From Kribbella rubisoli (GTDB lineage Bacteria > Actinomycetota > Actinomycetes > Propionibacteriales > Kribbellaceae): a stretch of DNA of 64,000 bases. The stretch is taken from contig NZ_SHKR01000014.1 of the NCBI RefSeq assembly GCF_004217145.1, positions 62,001 through 126,000 of the forward strand, in the 5' to 3' direction. Position 1 is the stretch's first letter, and every line of letters starts with the position of its first letter. The notes beneath the pieces are model-generated. The model was not told the origin of the DNA. It did not search any database and was given only the letters and a program-made list of their open reading frames with translations. A program made the translations under genes and the position numbers. Shown one piece after another: positions 1 through 9,648 of this stretch.

Positions 1-535
1 CTTCGACGTCACCGTCGGCGAGCTGCTGGCGCACGTACGTCGACGACCACGGCTGCTGCTCCCCCGCCAGGCTCAATCCCTCGACCTGGAAGCCGTACTG
101 CGCGCCCGCCTGGACGAGCGTGTCGACGTGTCCGGCCGCCTTGTGGCCGAAGCGGAAGTTCTCGCCGACCACGACCGCCTTCGCGTGCAGCGCCGTGACC
201 AGCACGCGGTCGATGAACTCCTCCGGCGACCAGCCTGACACCTCCTTGGTGAACGGGAGGATCAGCACCGCGTCGGCGCCGTGCCGGCCGAGCAGCTCGG
301 CGCGCTGCTCGGGTTCGCTGAGCATCAGCGGCGCGTGGTCGGGCCGCAGTACCCGCATCGGGTGCGGGTCGAAGGTGAGCGCGACGACCGGCAGGCCGCC
401 CAGCTCGGCCGCTCGCGCCTTGGCATGCGCGAGCACCTCCTGGTGACCGCGGTGCACACCGTCGAAGTTGCCGATCGTGACGACCGTCGGCCCGAAATCC
501 GGGCTCACCTGGTCCAATCCGTGCCAGACACGCAT
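1..535 (-). CDS. ribF: Bifunctional riboflavin kinase/FAD synthetase, 3' end cut off by the window
   Basis: RibF phosphorylates riboflavin to FMN and adenylylates FMN to FAD in the cytoplasm. Only the N-terminal 178 codons lie in the window, which is the FAD-synthetase (nucleotidyltransferase) half. The nucleotidyltransferase signature GNFDGVHRGH is near residue 22. It is followed by ALTFDPHPMRVL and, further on, by GENFRFGHKA, the usual order in this family. The ATG start at 535 gives MRVWHGLD. The riboflavin-kinase half must lie beyond base 1. In actinobacteria ribF normally follows truB. Here three unrelated genes lie between them. Identification is firm; the 3' end cannot be judged. Confidence 0.93.
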   Translation of the reverse strand, partial: MRVWHGLDQVSPDFGPTVVTIGNFDGVHRGHQEVLAHAKARAAELGGLPVVALTFDPHPMRVLRPDHAPLMLSEPEQRAELLGRHGADAVLILPFTKEVSGWSPEEFIDRVLVTALHAKAVVVGENFRFGHKAAGHVDTLVQAGAQYGFQVEGLSLAGEQQPWSSTYVRQQLADGDVE

Positions 536-665
536 GGCAGCAGGATTCCATGTTCGCCGCGGCCCCGTCTCACCGGCCCGCGGATCACCCCTTGTAATCA
601 CGTGGTGACTCAACTTAAGGTGGCGGCGCACATTGACGGGCACTGGTGAGCCCTGGGGAGGTCTC

Positions 666-1667
666 GTGAAGTTACGTCGTCTGCTGGCCGCCTGCACGGC
701 ACTCGTGCTGCTCGGCAGCATTCCGGTTGCCAACGCCTCGGCCGCTCCGCGCTTCACCAACTACGTCGCGCTCGGCGACTCCTACACCTCGGCGCCGTTC
801 GTGCCGCTGCCGGATCTGCTGTCGCTCGGCTGCGTCCGGTCGTACAACAACTATCCGAAGCTGCTCGCGGCCGCGCTGCACGTTCGTCTGACCGACGTCA
901 GCTGCGGCGGCGCCGATACGACCAACATGCTGCAGCCGCAGAGCACCGTGCTCGGCACGGCCGCGCCGCAGTTCGATGCACTCAGGCCCGACACGGACCT
1001 GGTGACGGTCGGGATCGGCGGGAACGACTTCGGCGTGTTCGGCAGCATCATCGACACCTGCCCCGGGTTGCGGGCCTCGGATCCGACCGGTGCACCGTGC
1101 AAGGCGCACTTCACCGTCGACGGGGTGGACACGCTGCGGGCGAAGATCGCGCAGACCCAGACCCGGATCGCAGTCGTTGTCCAGGGCATCAAAGCCCGGT
1201 CGCCGAAGGCAACGATCCTGCTGGTCGGCTACCCGAAGATCGCGCCGGAGCACGGCACCTGCCCGTCGGTGCTGCCGTTCGCGGACGGCGACTACAGCTA
1301 CCTGTACTCGATCGAGCAGGCGTTGAACGCGGCTGTGTCGCACGCGGCCGCGGCGGGCGGAGCGACGTACGTCGACACGTTCGGACCATCCACCGGGCAC
1401 GACGCCTGTGCGCCGGACGGGCAGGCGTGGATCCAGGGCAAGGACATCAACCTGCTCCGGGCCTTCAACTACCACCCGCGCTACGAGGGCGAGGCCGGGA
1501 TGGCTGCGCTCACCTACAAGACGCTGACCGGCGCGCCGGCCACGGTGACCGCTGCGGAGCAGTCCGCGTGGGCTGCCAAGGCGCGGACGCTGGCGAAGCA
1601 GGCTGCTGCATCACCCCAGGCCCTCGAGGCCTCCCTGAACCGCGTACGGACCAGCGCGCAACGCTGA
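666..1667 (+). CDS. Secreted SGNH/GDSL-family lipase or esterase
   Basis: A 333-aa exported hydrolase, probably acting on ester bonds outside the cell. The GTG start at 666 is chosen because GGGGAGG lies just upstream and it opens directly into a signal peptide: a KLRR n-region, a hydrophobic stretch, and an ANASAA cleavage region near residue 27. Block I of the SGNH fold is GDSYTS with the nucleophile Ser39. The GGNDFG block follows, and the last block is YHPRYEGEAGMA, which carries the catalytic His. Several paired cysteines fit an extracytoplasmic protein. The layout resembles secreted actinomycete SGNH lipases, but the substrate cannot be read from sequence. The gene faces a sirtuin gene across a shared terminator. 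Confidence 0.88.
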   Translation: MKLRRLLAACTALVLLGSIPVANASAAPRFTNYVALGDSYTSAPFVPLPDLLSLGCVRSYNNYPKLLAAALHVRLTDVSCGGADTTNMLQPQSTVLGTAAPQFDALRPDTDLVTVGIGGNDFGVFGSIIDTCPGLRASDPTGAPCKAHFTVDGVDTLRAKIAQTQTRIAVVVQGIKARSPKATILLVGYPKIAPEHGTCPSVLPFADGDYSYLYSIEQALNAAVSHAAAAGGATYVDTFGPSTGHDACAPDGQAWIQGKDINLLRAFNYHPRYEGEAGMAALTYKTLTGAPATVTAAEQSAWAAKARTLAKQAAASPQALEASLNRVRTSAQR

Positions 1668-1692
1668 CCCTTTCCAATCCGTACTGCGGACT

Positions 1693-1727
1693 CCGGGCCG
1701 GGCCACCTCACGCGTGGCTCGGCCCGG
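1693..1727. terminator. Bidirectional hairpin terminator between the SGNH hydrolase and sirtuin genes
   Basis: Two 14-nt arms (1693-1706 and 1714-1727) pair with one G-T wobble around a 7-nt loop. On the plus strand a T-rich stretch (GGTTTCTT) follows. The hairpin overlaps the last codons of the convergent sirtuin gene and can serve both transcripts. Confidence 0.75.
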
Positions 1728-2604
1728 TGGTTTCTTCCAGCAGTTCGGTCAGGGCCTGGCCCAGCGGCAGGTTCACCCGCTGGGTCGCGTACGGGTCGCC
1801 GCGGGTCAGCCCCTGGTTGATGATCAGCACCGGCGTGCCTGACTTGGCCGCGTGCCGGACGAAGCGGAAGCCGGACATGACCGTCAGGGACGAGCCCAGG
1901 ACGAGTACGGCGTTGGCGTCGTCGATCAGCTGGTAACAGCGCTCGACGCGGGGCCGCGGCACGTTCTCGCCGAAGAACACGACGTCGGGTTTCAGGATGC
2001 CGCCGCACTTCGTGCAGTCGACCAGCCGGAACGTGCCGACCGCCTCGGCCGGGAGCTCCGCGTCGCCGTCAGGGTTGATCCGGGTGACCTCGGCCTCGAA
2101 GTCCTGGTTCGCCTCCTTCAGCCGGCGGTCGAGCGCCTCACGCGCGGACGTCGTACCGCAGCTGAGGCAGATGACGCGGTCGAGGTTGCCGTGCAGCTCG
2201 ATCACGTCGCGGGCTCCCGCCGCCTGGTGGAGGCCGTCGACGTTCTGGGTGATGACGCCGCTGAGGTAGCCGCGGGCCTGGAGCGCTGCGACCGCGCGGT
2301 GACCGTCGTTCGGGGTGGCGCGCGCGATGGTGCGCCAGCCGAGGTGGCTGCGCGCCCAGTACCGCTGGCGACCGGACTCGCTCGCCACGAAGTCGCCGTA
2401 CGTCATCGGGGTGTGGGTCCGCAGGCTGCCGCTCTCGCCGCGGTAGTCCGGGATGCCGGACTCGGTGGAGATGCCGGCGCCGCTCAGTACGACGACTCCG
2501 CCGGCGGCCACGGTCTGCGCGAGCGGGCCGATATCCGTCGACCCCGGCTCCAATGCCAGCACTTCAGGCCCAGGGGCCCATGCCAAGGTCGGACGAGAAC
2601 GCAC
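1708..2604 (-). CDS. SIR2-family NAD-dependent protein deacetylase (sirtuin)
   Basis: Removes acyl groups from lysines using NAD+, giving O-acyl-ADP-ribose and nicotinamide. The NAD-binding motif GAGISTESGIPDYRG, the TQNVDGLH segment and the catalytic His in ELHGNL are present. Two CxxC pairs (CLSC and, about 50 residues later, CTKC) form the zinc site. About 298 aa is normal for the family. The open frame continues upstream to 3099, but that stretch overlaps the LLM gene and is not sirtuin-like. Two GTG codons (2607 and 2604) are possible starts. 2604 is preferred because TACGCT lies exactly 6 nt upstream, the leaderless spacing seen elsewhere in this window. Substrate unknown. Confidence 0.9.
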   Translation of the reverse strand: MRSRPTLAWAPGPEVLALEPGSTDIGPLAQTVAAGGVVVLSGAGISTESGIPDYRGESGSLRTHTPMTYGDFVASESGRQRYWARSHLGWRTIARATPNDGHRAVAALQARGYLSGVITQNVDGLHQAAGARDVIELHGNLDRVICLSCGTTSAREALDRRLKEANQDFEAEVTRINPDGDAELPAEAVGTFRLVDCTKCGGILKPDVVFFGENVPRPRVERCYQLIDDANAVLVLGSSLTVMSGFRFVRHAAKSGTPVLIINQGLTRGDPYATQRVNLPLGQALTELLEETTGPSHA

Positions 2605-2621
2605 CACTCCAGCGTACGTGC

Positions 2622-3479
2622 TCAGTCGATACGGGGCGGTCCGGCTTCGAGGCGGCGTTCGGCGGCTTGGCGGACGACGGTGCGATCCATCGAGGACCAG
2701 TCCGCGTCGATCCACCAGGTGGCACCGGCCTCGGCCCACGGACGGACTGTGTCCGCGGCCTTCGGGTCCTCGGCGCGGGTGTTGCCTTCGGCGACGACGT
2801 CGTACCCGTCCATGGTCAGGTCGTGGGCGGCGCGTTCCCGACGGATCCAGTCGACGCCCTCGGCGAGATGCGTCGGGGTCAGCTCGCCCGGCTCTCCGCC
2901 CGGTGGGACGATGTAGTTCGGCAGCCAGCCGTCCTGCAGCGCGGCCCGACGCATCGACTTCGGCCGCGGCCACGCGCCGACCACCCACGTGGGCACCCGC
3001 GGCCGCTGCACCGGAGGCGGTGGCGCCGGTGGCATCAGCTCGGCGATCTTCCTCGCCCGGTAGTGCTTCCCGGAGTACTCGAAGGGTTCGTCGCGCCACA
3101 GGTGCGGCAGCATCTCCAAGGACTCGTCCATCAGCTCCGCGCGCACCTTCCGGCCCGGATCGTCCTCGAACAGCCAGAACCGGTCCTCCCCGGTCACTCC
3201 CAGGCCGGCCGCGAGGATCACCCGCCCATTGCTCAGGTTGTCAACGGTCGACACCTGTCCCGCGAGGTCCCACGGTTTTCGTCGCGGCACCGGCGTGAGC
3301 ATCGTGCCCAGCCGGATCCGCTCGGTCGTCATCGCCGCGGCACCGAGCATCACCCAGGCGTCGATCCCCCAGATCGACTCCCACACGAAGAACCCGTCCC
3401 ACCCGTGCTCCTCGGCGATCACCGCCAGCTCAGCGGCATCGCGTGCGTCGCCGTACGCCATCACGAATCCGTATTTCAT
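2622..3479 (-). CDS. LLM-class flavin/F420-dependent oxidoreductase
   Basis: A 285-aa luciferase-like monooxygenase-fold protein. Recognisable family segments are the first strand MKYGFVMAYG, the AEEHGWDGFFVWES segment, RIRLGTMLTPVPRRKPW and LSNGRVILAAGLG. Such enzymes use FMNH2 or F420H2. In actinobacteria F420 is likely, but neither cofactor nor substrate can be fixed from sequence. The stop is 17 nt upstream of the sirtuin start on the same strand, so the two may be co-transcribed. A TAGCGT hexamer lies 8 nt before the ATG and no clear Shine-Dalgarno is visible. Confidence 0.85.
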   Translation of the reverse strand: MKYGFVMAYGDARDAAELAVIAEEHGWDGFFVWESIWGIDAWVMLGAAAMTTERIRLGTMLTPVPRRKPWDLAGQVSTVDNLSNGRVILAAGLGVTGEDRFWLFEDDPGRKVRAELMDESLEMLPHLWRDEPFEYSGKHYRARKIAELMPPAPPPPVQRPRVPTWVVGAWPRPKSMRRAALQDGWLPNYIVPPGGEPGELTPTHLAEGVDWIRRERAAHDLTMDGYDVVAEGNTRAEDPKAADTVRPWAEAGATWWIDADWSSMDRTVVRQAAERRLEAGPPRID

Positions 3480-3513
3480 GCTTCAGCACGCTACGGGACC
3501 GCGCCGACAGTTC

Positions 3514-4401
3514 TCAGCTGACGAAGACGGCGGTGGGTTTGGCGATCGGTCCGTGCGGTTCGTAGAGCGCCAGGAAGGTGCCCGTGGGGTCGAACATCGC
3601 GGTCTGTCCCGGCTCGAGGTTGAGGCCTGGCAGCGGACGTCCGGTCCGGATCGCGGCGGCCTGGGCGTCGTCGGCGTCGTACCGAGGAAAGGTGCCGGCG
3701 GCAACATCCGCGATCGGCAGCCAGTCGAAGGAATCGGCCAACGACTCCAGGCTGCGGGCCGCCTTCAGGTCGAACGAGCCGACCCGGGTGCGACGCAGCG
3801 CGGTCAGGTGACCGCCGACGCCGAGCTCGGCGCCGAGATCGCGGGCAAGCGCCCGGATGTATGTGCCGCTGGAACAGTCGACCGACACGTCCACGTCGAT
3901 CGCGTCGGCGCCGACCCGGACGTCGAGGATGTCGTACCGCGAGACCGTGACGGCACGAGCCTTGAGCGCGACCTCCTCGCCCGCCCGGACACGTTCGTAC
4001 GCGCGCTTGCCGTCGACCTTGATCGCGGACACCTTCGACGGCACCTGCGAGATCTCCCCGCGGAAGCCGTCCACGGCCGCCGAGATCGCTTCAGCGGTCA
4101 CGCCGTCGACCGGGAAGGTCGACACGATCTCCCCCTCGGCGTCGTCCGTGGTGGTGGTCGCGCCGAGGCGGATCGTCGCGTCGTACGACTTGTCCGCCAA
4201 CTGGAGATGGCCGAGCAGCCGGGTGGCCCGGTTGAGGCCGACCACGAGCACACCGGTCGCCATCGGGTCCAGCGTGCCGGCGTGACCCACCTTGCGGGTG
4301 CCTGCCAGCCGGCGGATCCGGGCGACAACGGTGTGCGACGTCATCCGGCCCGGCTTGTCGACGACGACGATCCCGTCGGATGCCGGGGTGAAGTCAGCCA
4401 C
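3514..4401 (-). CDS. truB: tRNA pseudouridine(55) synthase
   Basis: Converts U55 of the tRNA T-loop to pseudouridine. The catalytic Asp is D45 in the motif GTLDPMATG. VVDKPGRMTSH near the N-terminus and YIRALARDLG are also family hallmarks. 295 aa is the normal length. The GTG start abuts the TGA stop of rbfA (TGAGTG), so translation is probably coupled. It is the last member of the rimP-nusA-ylxR-infB-rbfA-truB group in this window. Confidence 0.96.
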   Translation of the reverse strand: MADFTPASDGIVVVDKPGRMTSHTVVARIRRLAGTRKVGHAGTLDPMATGVLVVGLNRATRLLGHLQLADKSYDATIRLGATTTTDDAEGEIVSTFPVDGVTAEAISAAVDGFRGEISQVPSKVSAIKVDGKRAYERVRAGEEVALKARAVTVSRYDILDVRVGADAIDVDVSVDCSSGTYIRALARDLGAELGVGGHLTALRRTRVGSFDLKAARSLESLADSFDWLPIADVAAGTFPRYDADDAQAAAIRTGRPLPGLNLEPGQTAMFDPTGTFLALYEPHGPIAKPTAVFVS

Positions 4402-4842
4402 TCAGTCCTCGTCGTCCTCGTCGTCCTCGGACTTGCGCTTGTACGGATCCGCGTCGCCGGCCGGCTTGGCGCCCACTGCGGACTTGGCCACCTCGGCGTC
4501 GGCCTCGCGGGCCTTGGCCAGCAGCTCCTCGATCTGCCCGGCGTTCTCCGGGACGGCGTCCAGGAAGAACGCCACGCTCGGCGTGTGCCGCAGCCCCAGC
4601 GCCTTGCCGACCTCGCTGCGGATCAGGCCCTTGGCCGACTCCAGCGCCGCGGCGGTCGACGCGCGCGCCTGCTCGTCGCCGTACACCGTGTAGAAGACGC
4701 TGGCCTCGCGCAGGTCGCCGGTCAGCCGGGCATCCGTCACCGTGACGAAACCCAGCCGCGGGTCCTTGACCCGGCGCTCGAGCAGCTCCGCGACGAGCAC
4801 CTGGATCCGATCGGCCAGCTGCTTCGCCCTTGCTTCACCCAT
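4402..4842 (-). CDS. rbfA: 30S ribosome-binding factor A
   Basis: RbfA is a KH-like cold-shock and ribosome-maturation factor that acts on the 5' end of 16S rRNA in late 30S assembly. Typical segments are ADRIQVLVAELLERRVKDPR and GFVTVTDARLTGDLREASVFY. The 146-aa length includes an acidic C-terminal tail rich in Glu and Asp. The ATG at 4842 has GGGAG a short distance upstream. A strong hairpin separates it from infB, yet the gene order is the conserved one. The DUF503 gene often found between infB and rbfA in actinobacteria is absent. Confidence 0.95.
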   Translation of the reverse strand: MGEARAKQLADRIQVLVAELLERRVKDPRLGFVTVTDARLTGDLREASVFYTVYGDEQARASTAAALESAKGLIRSEVGKALGLRHTPSVAFFLDAVPENAGQIEELLAKAREADAEVAKSAVGAKPAGDADPYKRKSEDDEDDED

Positions 4843-4868
4843 CAGGGCTCACTCCCTCATTCATGAGT

Positions 4869-4900
4869 ACGTCCGGGGAGAACACCGTCTCCCCGGACGT
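4869..4900 (-). terminator. Perfect 12-bp hairpin between infB and rbfA
   Basis: Arms 4869-4880 and 4889-4900 are perfectly complementary around an 8-nt loop. No T-tract follows on the minus strand. It could be a U-less terminator limiting read-through from infB, or an RNA-processing or stability hairpin, since rbfA and truB downstream have no obvious promoter of their own. Confidence 0.5.
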
Positions 4901-4955
4901 TACTCCGACGGCCCGGACCAGCACGTTTCGGCCGGCCCGGGCCGTCACCGAACTA

Positions 4956-7900
4956 TCAGCTGCGCGGCTTCTCGCGGAGCTCGAACGCCTCGACGACGTC
5001 ACCGATCTTGATGTCGTTGAAGTTGTTGATGGTCAGACCGCACTCGAAGCCCTCGCGGACCTCGGACGCGTCGTCCTTGAACCTCTTCAGCGACGACAAC
5101 TCGGTGTTGTCGACGACCACGGCGCCGTCCCGGATCAACCGGACCTTCGCGTTGCGCTTCAGCAGGCCGCTGGTCACCCAGCAACCGGCGATGTTGCCCA
5201 CCTTCGAGGAGCGGAAGATCTCGCGGATCTCCGCCTGGCCGAGAGTGACCTCCTCGTAGATCGGCTTGAGCATGCCCTTCAGGGCGGCCTCGATGTCGTC
5301 GATCGCCGAGTAGATGACCGAGTAGTACCGGACATCCACGCCCTCGCGCTCGGCCAGGTCACCGGCCTTGCCCGCCGGCCGCACGTTGAAGCCGATGATG
5401 ACGGCGTTCGACGCGATGGCCAGGTTGACGTCGTTCTCGTTGATCGCACCGACACCGCGGTCGATGATCCGAAGATTCACCTCGTCGCCGACCTCGATCC
5501 GGACCAGCGCGTCTTCCAGCGCCTCGACCGAACCGGACACGTCGCCCTTGAGGATCAGCAGCAGCTCCTGGGCCTCACCCTTCTCCATCGAGGCCATGAA
5601 GTCCTCGAGGGTACGGCGGGCGCGACGCTTGGCGTTGGCGGCCGCACGGGCACGGGCTTCACGCTTCTCGGCGATCTGCCGGGCCCTGCGGTCGTCGTCG
5701 ACCACCAGGAACTTGTCGCCCGCACCCGGCACGGCGGTCAGACCGAGCACCAGGACCGGACGCGACGGGGTCGCCTCCTCGACGTTGTTGCCGTGCTCGT
5801 CGAGCATGGCCCGGACCCGGCCGTACGCCGGACCGACCACCATCGAGTCGCCGACCCGGAGCGTGCCGCGCTGAACCAGCACGGTCGCCACCGGACCACG
5901 GCCCTTGTCGAGGTTCGCCTCGATCGCGATGCCCTCGGCGTGCATCTTCGGGTTGGCCCGCAGGTCGAGCGCCGCGTCCGCGGTCAGCACGACACCTTCG
6001 AGCAGCCCGTCGATGTTGATCCGGGACTTCGCCGAGACGTCGACGAACATCGTGTCGCCGCCGTACTCCTCGGGCACCAGGCCGTACTCGGTCAGCTGAC
6101 CGCGCACCTTGGCCGGGTCCGCACTCGGGACGTCGATCTTGTTCACCGCGACCACGATCGGGACGTTCGCCGCCCGGGCGTGGTTCAGCGCCTCGATCGT
6201 CTGCGGCATCACGCCGTCGTCGGCCGCGACCACCAGGATGACGATGTCGGTGGCCTGCGCACCACGGGCACGCATGGCGGTGAACGCCTCGTGACCCGGG
6301 GTGTCGACGAAGGTGATGGCACGCTCTTCGCCGTCGACCTCGGTCGTCACCTGGTAGGCGCCGATGTGCTGGGTGATACCGCCGGCTTCCTTGGCAACGA
6401 CGTTCGCCATCCGGATCGCGTCCAGCAGCTTGGTCTTACCGTGGTCGACGTGACCCATGACGGTCACCACCGGCGGCCGCGGCGCCAGGTCGTCCTCGTC
6501 GCCTTCGTCGGAACCGAAGTCGATGTCGAACGACTGCAGCAGCTCGCGGTCCTCGTCCTCGGGCGAGACCAGCTGGACGTCGTAGTTCAGCTCGGTGCCG
6601 AGCAGTTCCAGCGTCTCCTCGTTGACCGACTGGGTCGCGGTCACCATCTCGCCGAGGTGGAACAGCACCTGGACGAGCGACGCCGGGTCGACTCCGACCT
6701 TCTCGGCGAAGTCCGTCAGCGACGCGCCGGCAGGAAGCCTGACAACCTCGCCGTCACCGTGTTTGACGCGGACGCCGCCGACCGCCGGAGCCTGCATGTT
6801 GTCGAATTCCTGGCGCTTCGCGCGCTTCGACTTGCGGCCACGACGCGCCGGACCACCCGGACGCCCGAAGGCGCCCTGTGTCCCGCCACGACCCCGGTTG
6901 CCCGGACCCGGACGGCCACCGCCGCCACCGGGCGGGCCGCTCGGACCGCCACCGGGACGGAAACCGCCGCCGGCGCCGCCGCCGCCACCGCGCGGACCGG
7001 CAGCCGGACCGCCGCCGGGACGACCGCCGCCGCCTCCGCCGCGGCCTCCACCGCCACCGCCGCCACCAGGACCGCTCGGGCGGCCGGTGAACGTGCCGGC
7101 AGACGACTTCGGCATCATCGCCGGGTTGGGGCGCGGAGCGCCAGGCACACCACTCGGGCGCGGCCGGTCGTTACCACCGCGGTCGCGGTCGTTGCCGCCA
7201 CGACCCTGCGGCGGACGCGGGGCCATACCGGCCGGGCTCGGAGCGCCCTGCCGGTCGCCACCGCCACCGCCCTGACCCGGACGCGCGCCACCGCGCTGCA
7301 TGCCCTGGGTCGAGCTGAACGGGTTGTTGCCCGGACGCGGAGCGCCCGGACGCGGGCCGCCGCCCTGGCCGCCCTGACGAGGTGCACCCGGACGCGGGGC
7401 ACCACCCGGACGGGGCGCACCCGGACGCGGAGCAGAACCCTGACCACCCGGACGCGGAGCGCCGCCCTGGCCGCCCGGACGCGGGGAGCCCGGCGTCGCC
7501 GGACGCGGCCCGGGACGACCCGCGGACTCGCCACCCGTACGACGGGGGGCGGGAGCCGGAGCCTCCGGAGTCGATGCCGCTGCGGCCGGAGCCTCGAACG
7601 ACGGGGTCGCCGGGGACGCCGGGGACTCGGCCTTCGCCGCCGGAGCGGACTCGACCGGTGCAGCCTCGACCGGAGCAGCCTCGACCGGAGCGGTCTCAGC
7701 CGGAGCGCTCTGACGCGGACCCGGCTTCGGGCCCGGACGCGGACCAGGCCTTGCGCCCGGTGCCGGAGCAGCCTTCGCCGGGGCCGACGCCGCGGCCGGC
7801 GCGGACTCGACCACCGGAGCAGACTCGGCCCTGGTCACCGGAGCTTCGGCGACGGGGGCAGGAGCCGACTCGGCGACGGGCGCGGGGCGCTCCGCCGGAG

Positions 7901-8180
7901 CCTTCGGGGTAGCCGGCTGGGCCGGCCTCTGTGCCGGAGCGGCAGGCGCGACCGGTGCGGTCGCCTGCGGCGCGGCAGACGTGCTTGCGGCGGCCTTCTT
8001 GGCCGCGCGCTTCTTCGGCGGGTTCTTCTCGAACTCTTCCGCCAACCGTCGTACGACGGGTGCCTCGATCGTCGAGGACGCCGATCGGACGAACTCTCCC
8101 ATGTCGTTCAGCCTGGTCAGAACGACCTTGCTGGTAACTCCGAGCTCTTTCGCGAGCTCGTAGACCCGGACCTTTGCCAC
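4956..8180 (-). CDS. infB: Translation initiation factor IF-2
   Basis: The GTPase that delivers initiator tRNA to the 30S subunit and promotes subunit joining. Order of parts in 1074 aa: an IF2_N helical domain at 1-50, then about 390 residues of Ala/Pro/Glu-rich and Gly/Pro/Arg-rich low complexity, a second IF2_N-like segment, then the G domain from about residue 570 ([26 protein letters not shown]), and finally domains II-IV. The low-complexity half is unusually long but open throughout, as in other actinobacteria. The GTG start has GGGAGA just upstream. It is followed by rbfA and preceded by ylxR in one operon. Confidence 0.97.
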   Translation of the reverse strand: MAKVRVYELAKELGVTSKVVLTRLNDMGEFVRSASSTIEAPVVRRLAEEFEKNPPKKRAAKKAAASTSAAPQATAPVAPAAPAQRPAQPATPKAPAERPAPVAESAPAPVAEAPVTRAESAPVVESAPAAASAPAKAAPAPGARPGPRPGPKPGPRQSAPAETAPVEAAPVEAAPVESAPAAKAESPASPATPSFEAPAAAASTPEAPAPAPRRTGGESAGRPGPRPATPGSPRPGGQGGAPRPGGQGSAPRPGAPRPGGAPRPGAPRQGGQGGGPRPGAPRPGNNPFSSTQGMQRGGARPGQGGGGGDRQGAPSPAGMAPRPPQGRGGNDRDRGGNDRPRPSGVPGAPRPNPAMMPKSSAGTFTGRPSGPGGGGGGGGRGGGGGGRPGGGPAAGPRGGGGGAGGGFRPGGGPSGPPGGGGGRPGPGNRGRGGTQGAFGRPGGPARRGRKSKRAKRQEFDNMQAPAVGGVRVKHGDGEVVRLPAGASLTDFAEKVGVDPASLVQVLFHLGEMVTATQSVNEETLELLGTELNYDVQLVSPEDEDRELLQSFDIDFGSDEGDEDDLAPRPPVVTVMGHVDHGKTKLLDAIRMANVVAKEAGGITQHIGAYQVTTEVDGEERAITFVDTPGHEAFTAMRARGAQATDIVILVVAADDGVMPQTIEALNHARAANVPIVVAVNKIDVPSADPAKVRGQLTEYGLVPEEYGGDTMFVDVSAKSRINIDGLLEGVVLTADAALDLRANPKMHAEGIAIEANLDKGRGPVATVLVQRGTLRVGDSMVVGPAYGRVRAMLDEHGNNVEEATPSRPVLVLGLTAVPGAGDKFLVVDDDRRARQIAEKREARARAAANAKRRARRTLEDFMASMEKGEAQELLLILKGDVSGSVEALEDALVRIEVGDEVNLRIIDRGVGAINENDVNLAIASNAVIIGFNVRPAGKAGDLAEREGVDVRYYSVIYSAIDDIEAALKGMLKPIYEEVTLGQAEIREIFRSSKVGNIAGCWVTSGLLKRNAKVRLIRDGAVVVDNTELSSLKRFKDDASEVREGFECGLTINNFNDIKIGDVVEAFELREKPRS

Positions 8181-8315
8181 TACTCTCCCTCTGGTCCGAG
8201 CCTGGGGCGCGGACCGTTAGTTGACGTACATGCTCATCGCATTGCACTCATCGTTCGACACTCATCGAGTGGTCATGAGTCGATGACCCGCCTTCATGTC
8301 GGTCACACGGTCCGG

Positions 8316-8609
8316 TCAGACCGTGCGTACATCTTGATTATCACGCTGCGCGAGGTAGTCGTGCAGCCCGGTGACGTCGAGCGGCCCCTGGACCCGGAAG
8401 GCCCGTGGGAACGCCTTGCGCCGGACAGCCAGCTCGAAGCACTCCGTCGTGGGGTGCAGGTGCGCTCCACGACCAGGTGCCCGACAGCCGGGATCCGGGA
8501 GGACAAGTCCTCCGGACACCGTCATCCGCAGCAGATCAGTCGGACTGGACCGCTTCCGGCACCCGATACAGGTGCGCTCCCGAACCTTGCCAGGACGCGC
8601 GTCTATCAC
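8316..8609 (-). CDS. ylxR: YlxR/RnpM family RNA-binding protein (DUF448)
   Basis: A 97-aa protein of the family encoded between nusA and infB in many bacteria. RnpM in Bacillus subtilis binds RNase P RNA and modulates its activity, so a similar role is an inference here. The signature RTCIGCRKR is near the N-terminus, followed by DLLRMTV and GRGAHLHP. The GTG start at 8609 lies 45 nt downstream of the nusA stop. The 135 bases between this gene and infB contain no open frame that I would call a gene. Confidence 0.9.
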   Translation of the reverse strand: MIDARPGKVRERTCIGCRKRSSPTDLLRMTVSGGLVLPDPGCRAPGRGAHLHPTTECFELAVRRKAFPRAFRVQGPLDVTGLHDYLAQRDNQDVRTV

Positions 8610-8654
8610 TAATTCCTCAGGGTGTGGTTGCGACTCAGTCGACCGACCGAGAGA

Positions 8655-9647
8655 TCAGTCTACCTTCTCCGGCTCAGGCGTCACATCGGTATCCGGCCGG
8701 ATGTCGATCCGCCAGCCGGTGAGCCGGGCGGCGAGGCGGGCGTTCTGCCCCTCTTTGCCGATCGCCAGCGACAGCTGATAGTCGGGTACGACGACGCGGG
8801 CCGCACGGGCCGCGGCGTCGATCACCTCTACAGACGTAACCTGCGCCGGGGACAGCGCATTCCCGACGAACGTCGCCGGGTCGTCGCTGTGGTCGATGAT
8901 GTCGATCTTCTCGCCGTGCAACTCGTGCATGATGTTGCGCACCCGCTGACCCATCGGCCCGATGCAGGCGCCCTTCCCGTTCACCGACGGGTTCAGGGTC
9001 CGGACGGCGATCTTGGTCCGGTGACCTGCCTCACGCGCGATCGCGGTGATCTCGACCGTTCCGTCGGCGATCTCCGGGACCTCGAGCGCGAACAGCTTCT
9101 TGACCAGGTTCGGGTGGGTCCGGCTGACCGTGATCTGCGGGCCCTTGAAGCCCTTGCGGACGCCGACGACATACACCCGCAGGCGGGAGCCGTGCTCGTA
9201 CTTCTCCCCCGGCACCTGCTCGGGCGCCGGCAGCACGGCCTCGATCTTGCCGAGGTCGACCATCACCGAGCGCGGGTCGCGGCCCTGCTGGACGACACCG
9301 GAGACGATGTCGCCCTCCTTGCCGGAGAACTCGCCGTACCGGACCTCGTCCTCGGCGTCGCGCAGCCGCTGCAGGATGATCTGCTTGGCCGTGGTGGCCG
9401 CGATCCGGCCGAAGTCGGCCGGGGTGTCGTCGTACTCGCGGGCCAGCGTGCCGTCCTCGGCGAGCTCGCGCGCGAACACGGTCACGTGCCCGGTCTTGCG
9501 GTCCAGCTCGACCCGGGCGTGTTGCTGGGCGCCCTCGGTGCGGTGGTACGCGACCAGCAGCGCCGCCTCGATCGCCTCGACGACGACCTCGAGGGCGATG
9601 TCCTTCTCGCGTTCGAGCGACCGCAGTACGGCCATGTCGATGTCCAT
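8655..9647 (-). CDS. nusA: Transcription termination/antitermination factor NusA
   Basis: NusA binds RNA polymerase and nascent RNA, and tunes pausing, termination and antitermination. In 330 aa there is an N-terminal polymerase-binding domain, an S1 domain ([13 protein letters not shown]), then KH1 and KH2 ([10 protein letters not shown] and [16 protein letters not shown]). The acidic C-terminal repeats of proteobacterial NusA are lacking, as usual in actinobacteria. The ATG at 9647 is chosen over the longer frame because GGAGGAG lies just upstream and the rimP stop is one base away. Confidence 0.97.
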   Translation of the reverse strand: MDIDMAVLRSLEREKDIALEVVVEAIEAALLVAYHRTEGAQQHARVELDRKTGHVTVFARELAEDGTLAREYDDTPADFGRIAATTAKQIILQRLRDAEDEVRYGEFSGKEGDIVSGVVQQGRDPRSVMVDLGKIEAVLPAPEQVPGEKYEHGSRLRVYVVGVRKGFKGPQITVSRTHPNLVKKLFALEVPEIADGTVEITAIAREAGHRTKIAVRTLNPSVNGKGACIGPMGQRVRNIMHELHGEKIDIIDHSDDPATFVGNALSPAQVTSVEVIDAAARAARVVVPDYQLSLAIGKEGQNARLAARLTGWRIDIRPDTDVTPEPEKVD

Positions 9648-9648
9648 G

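Noticed and set aside
6880-7560. Possible frameshift or assembly error in the Gly/Pro-rich part of infB
   Set aside because: The frame stays open and the composition is the known low-complexity N-terminal half of actinobacterial IF-2.
4830-8612. A 1260-codon open frame on the plus strand opposite infB
   Set aside because: Antisense shadow of the GC-rich infB gene. The composition is Arg/Asp/Val-rich without domains, while infB is complete on the other strand.
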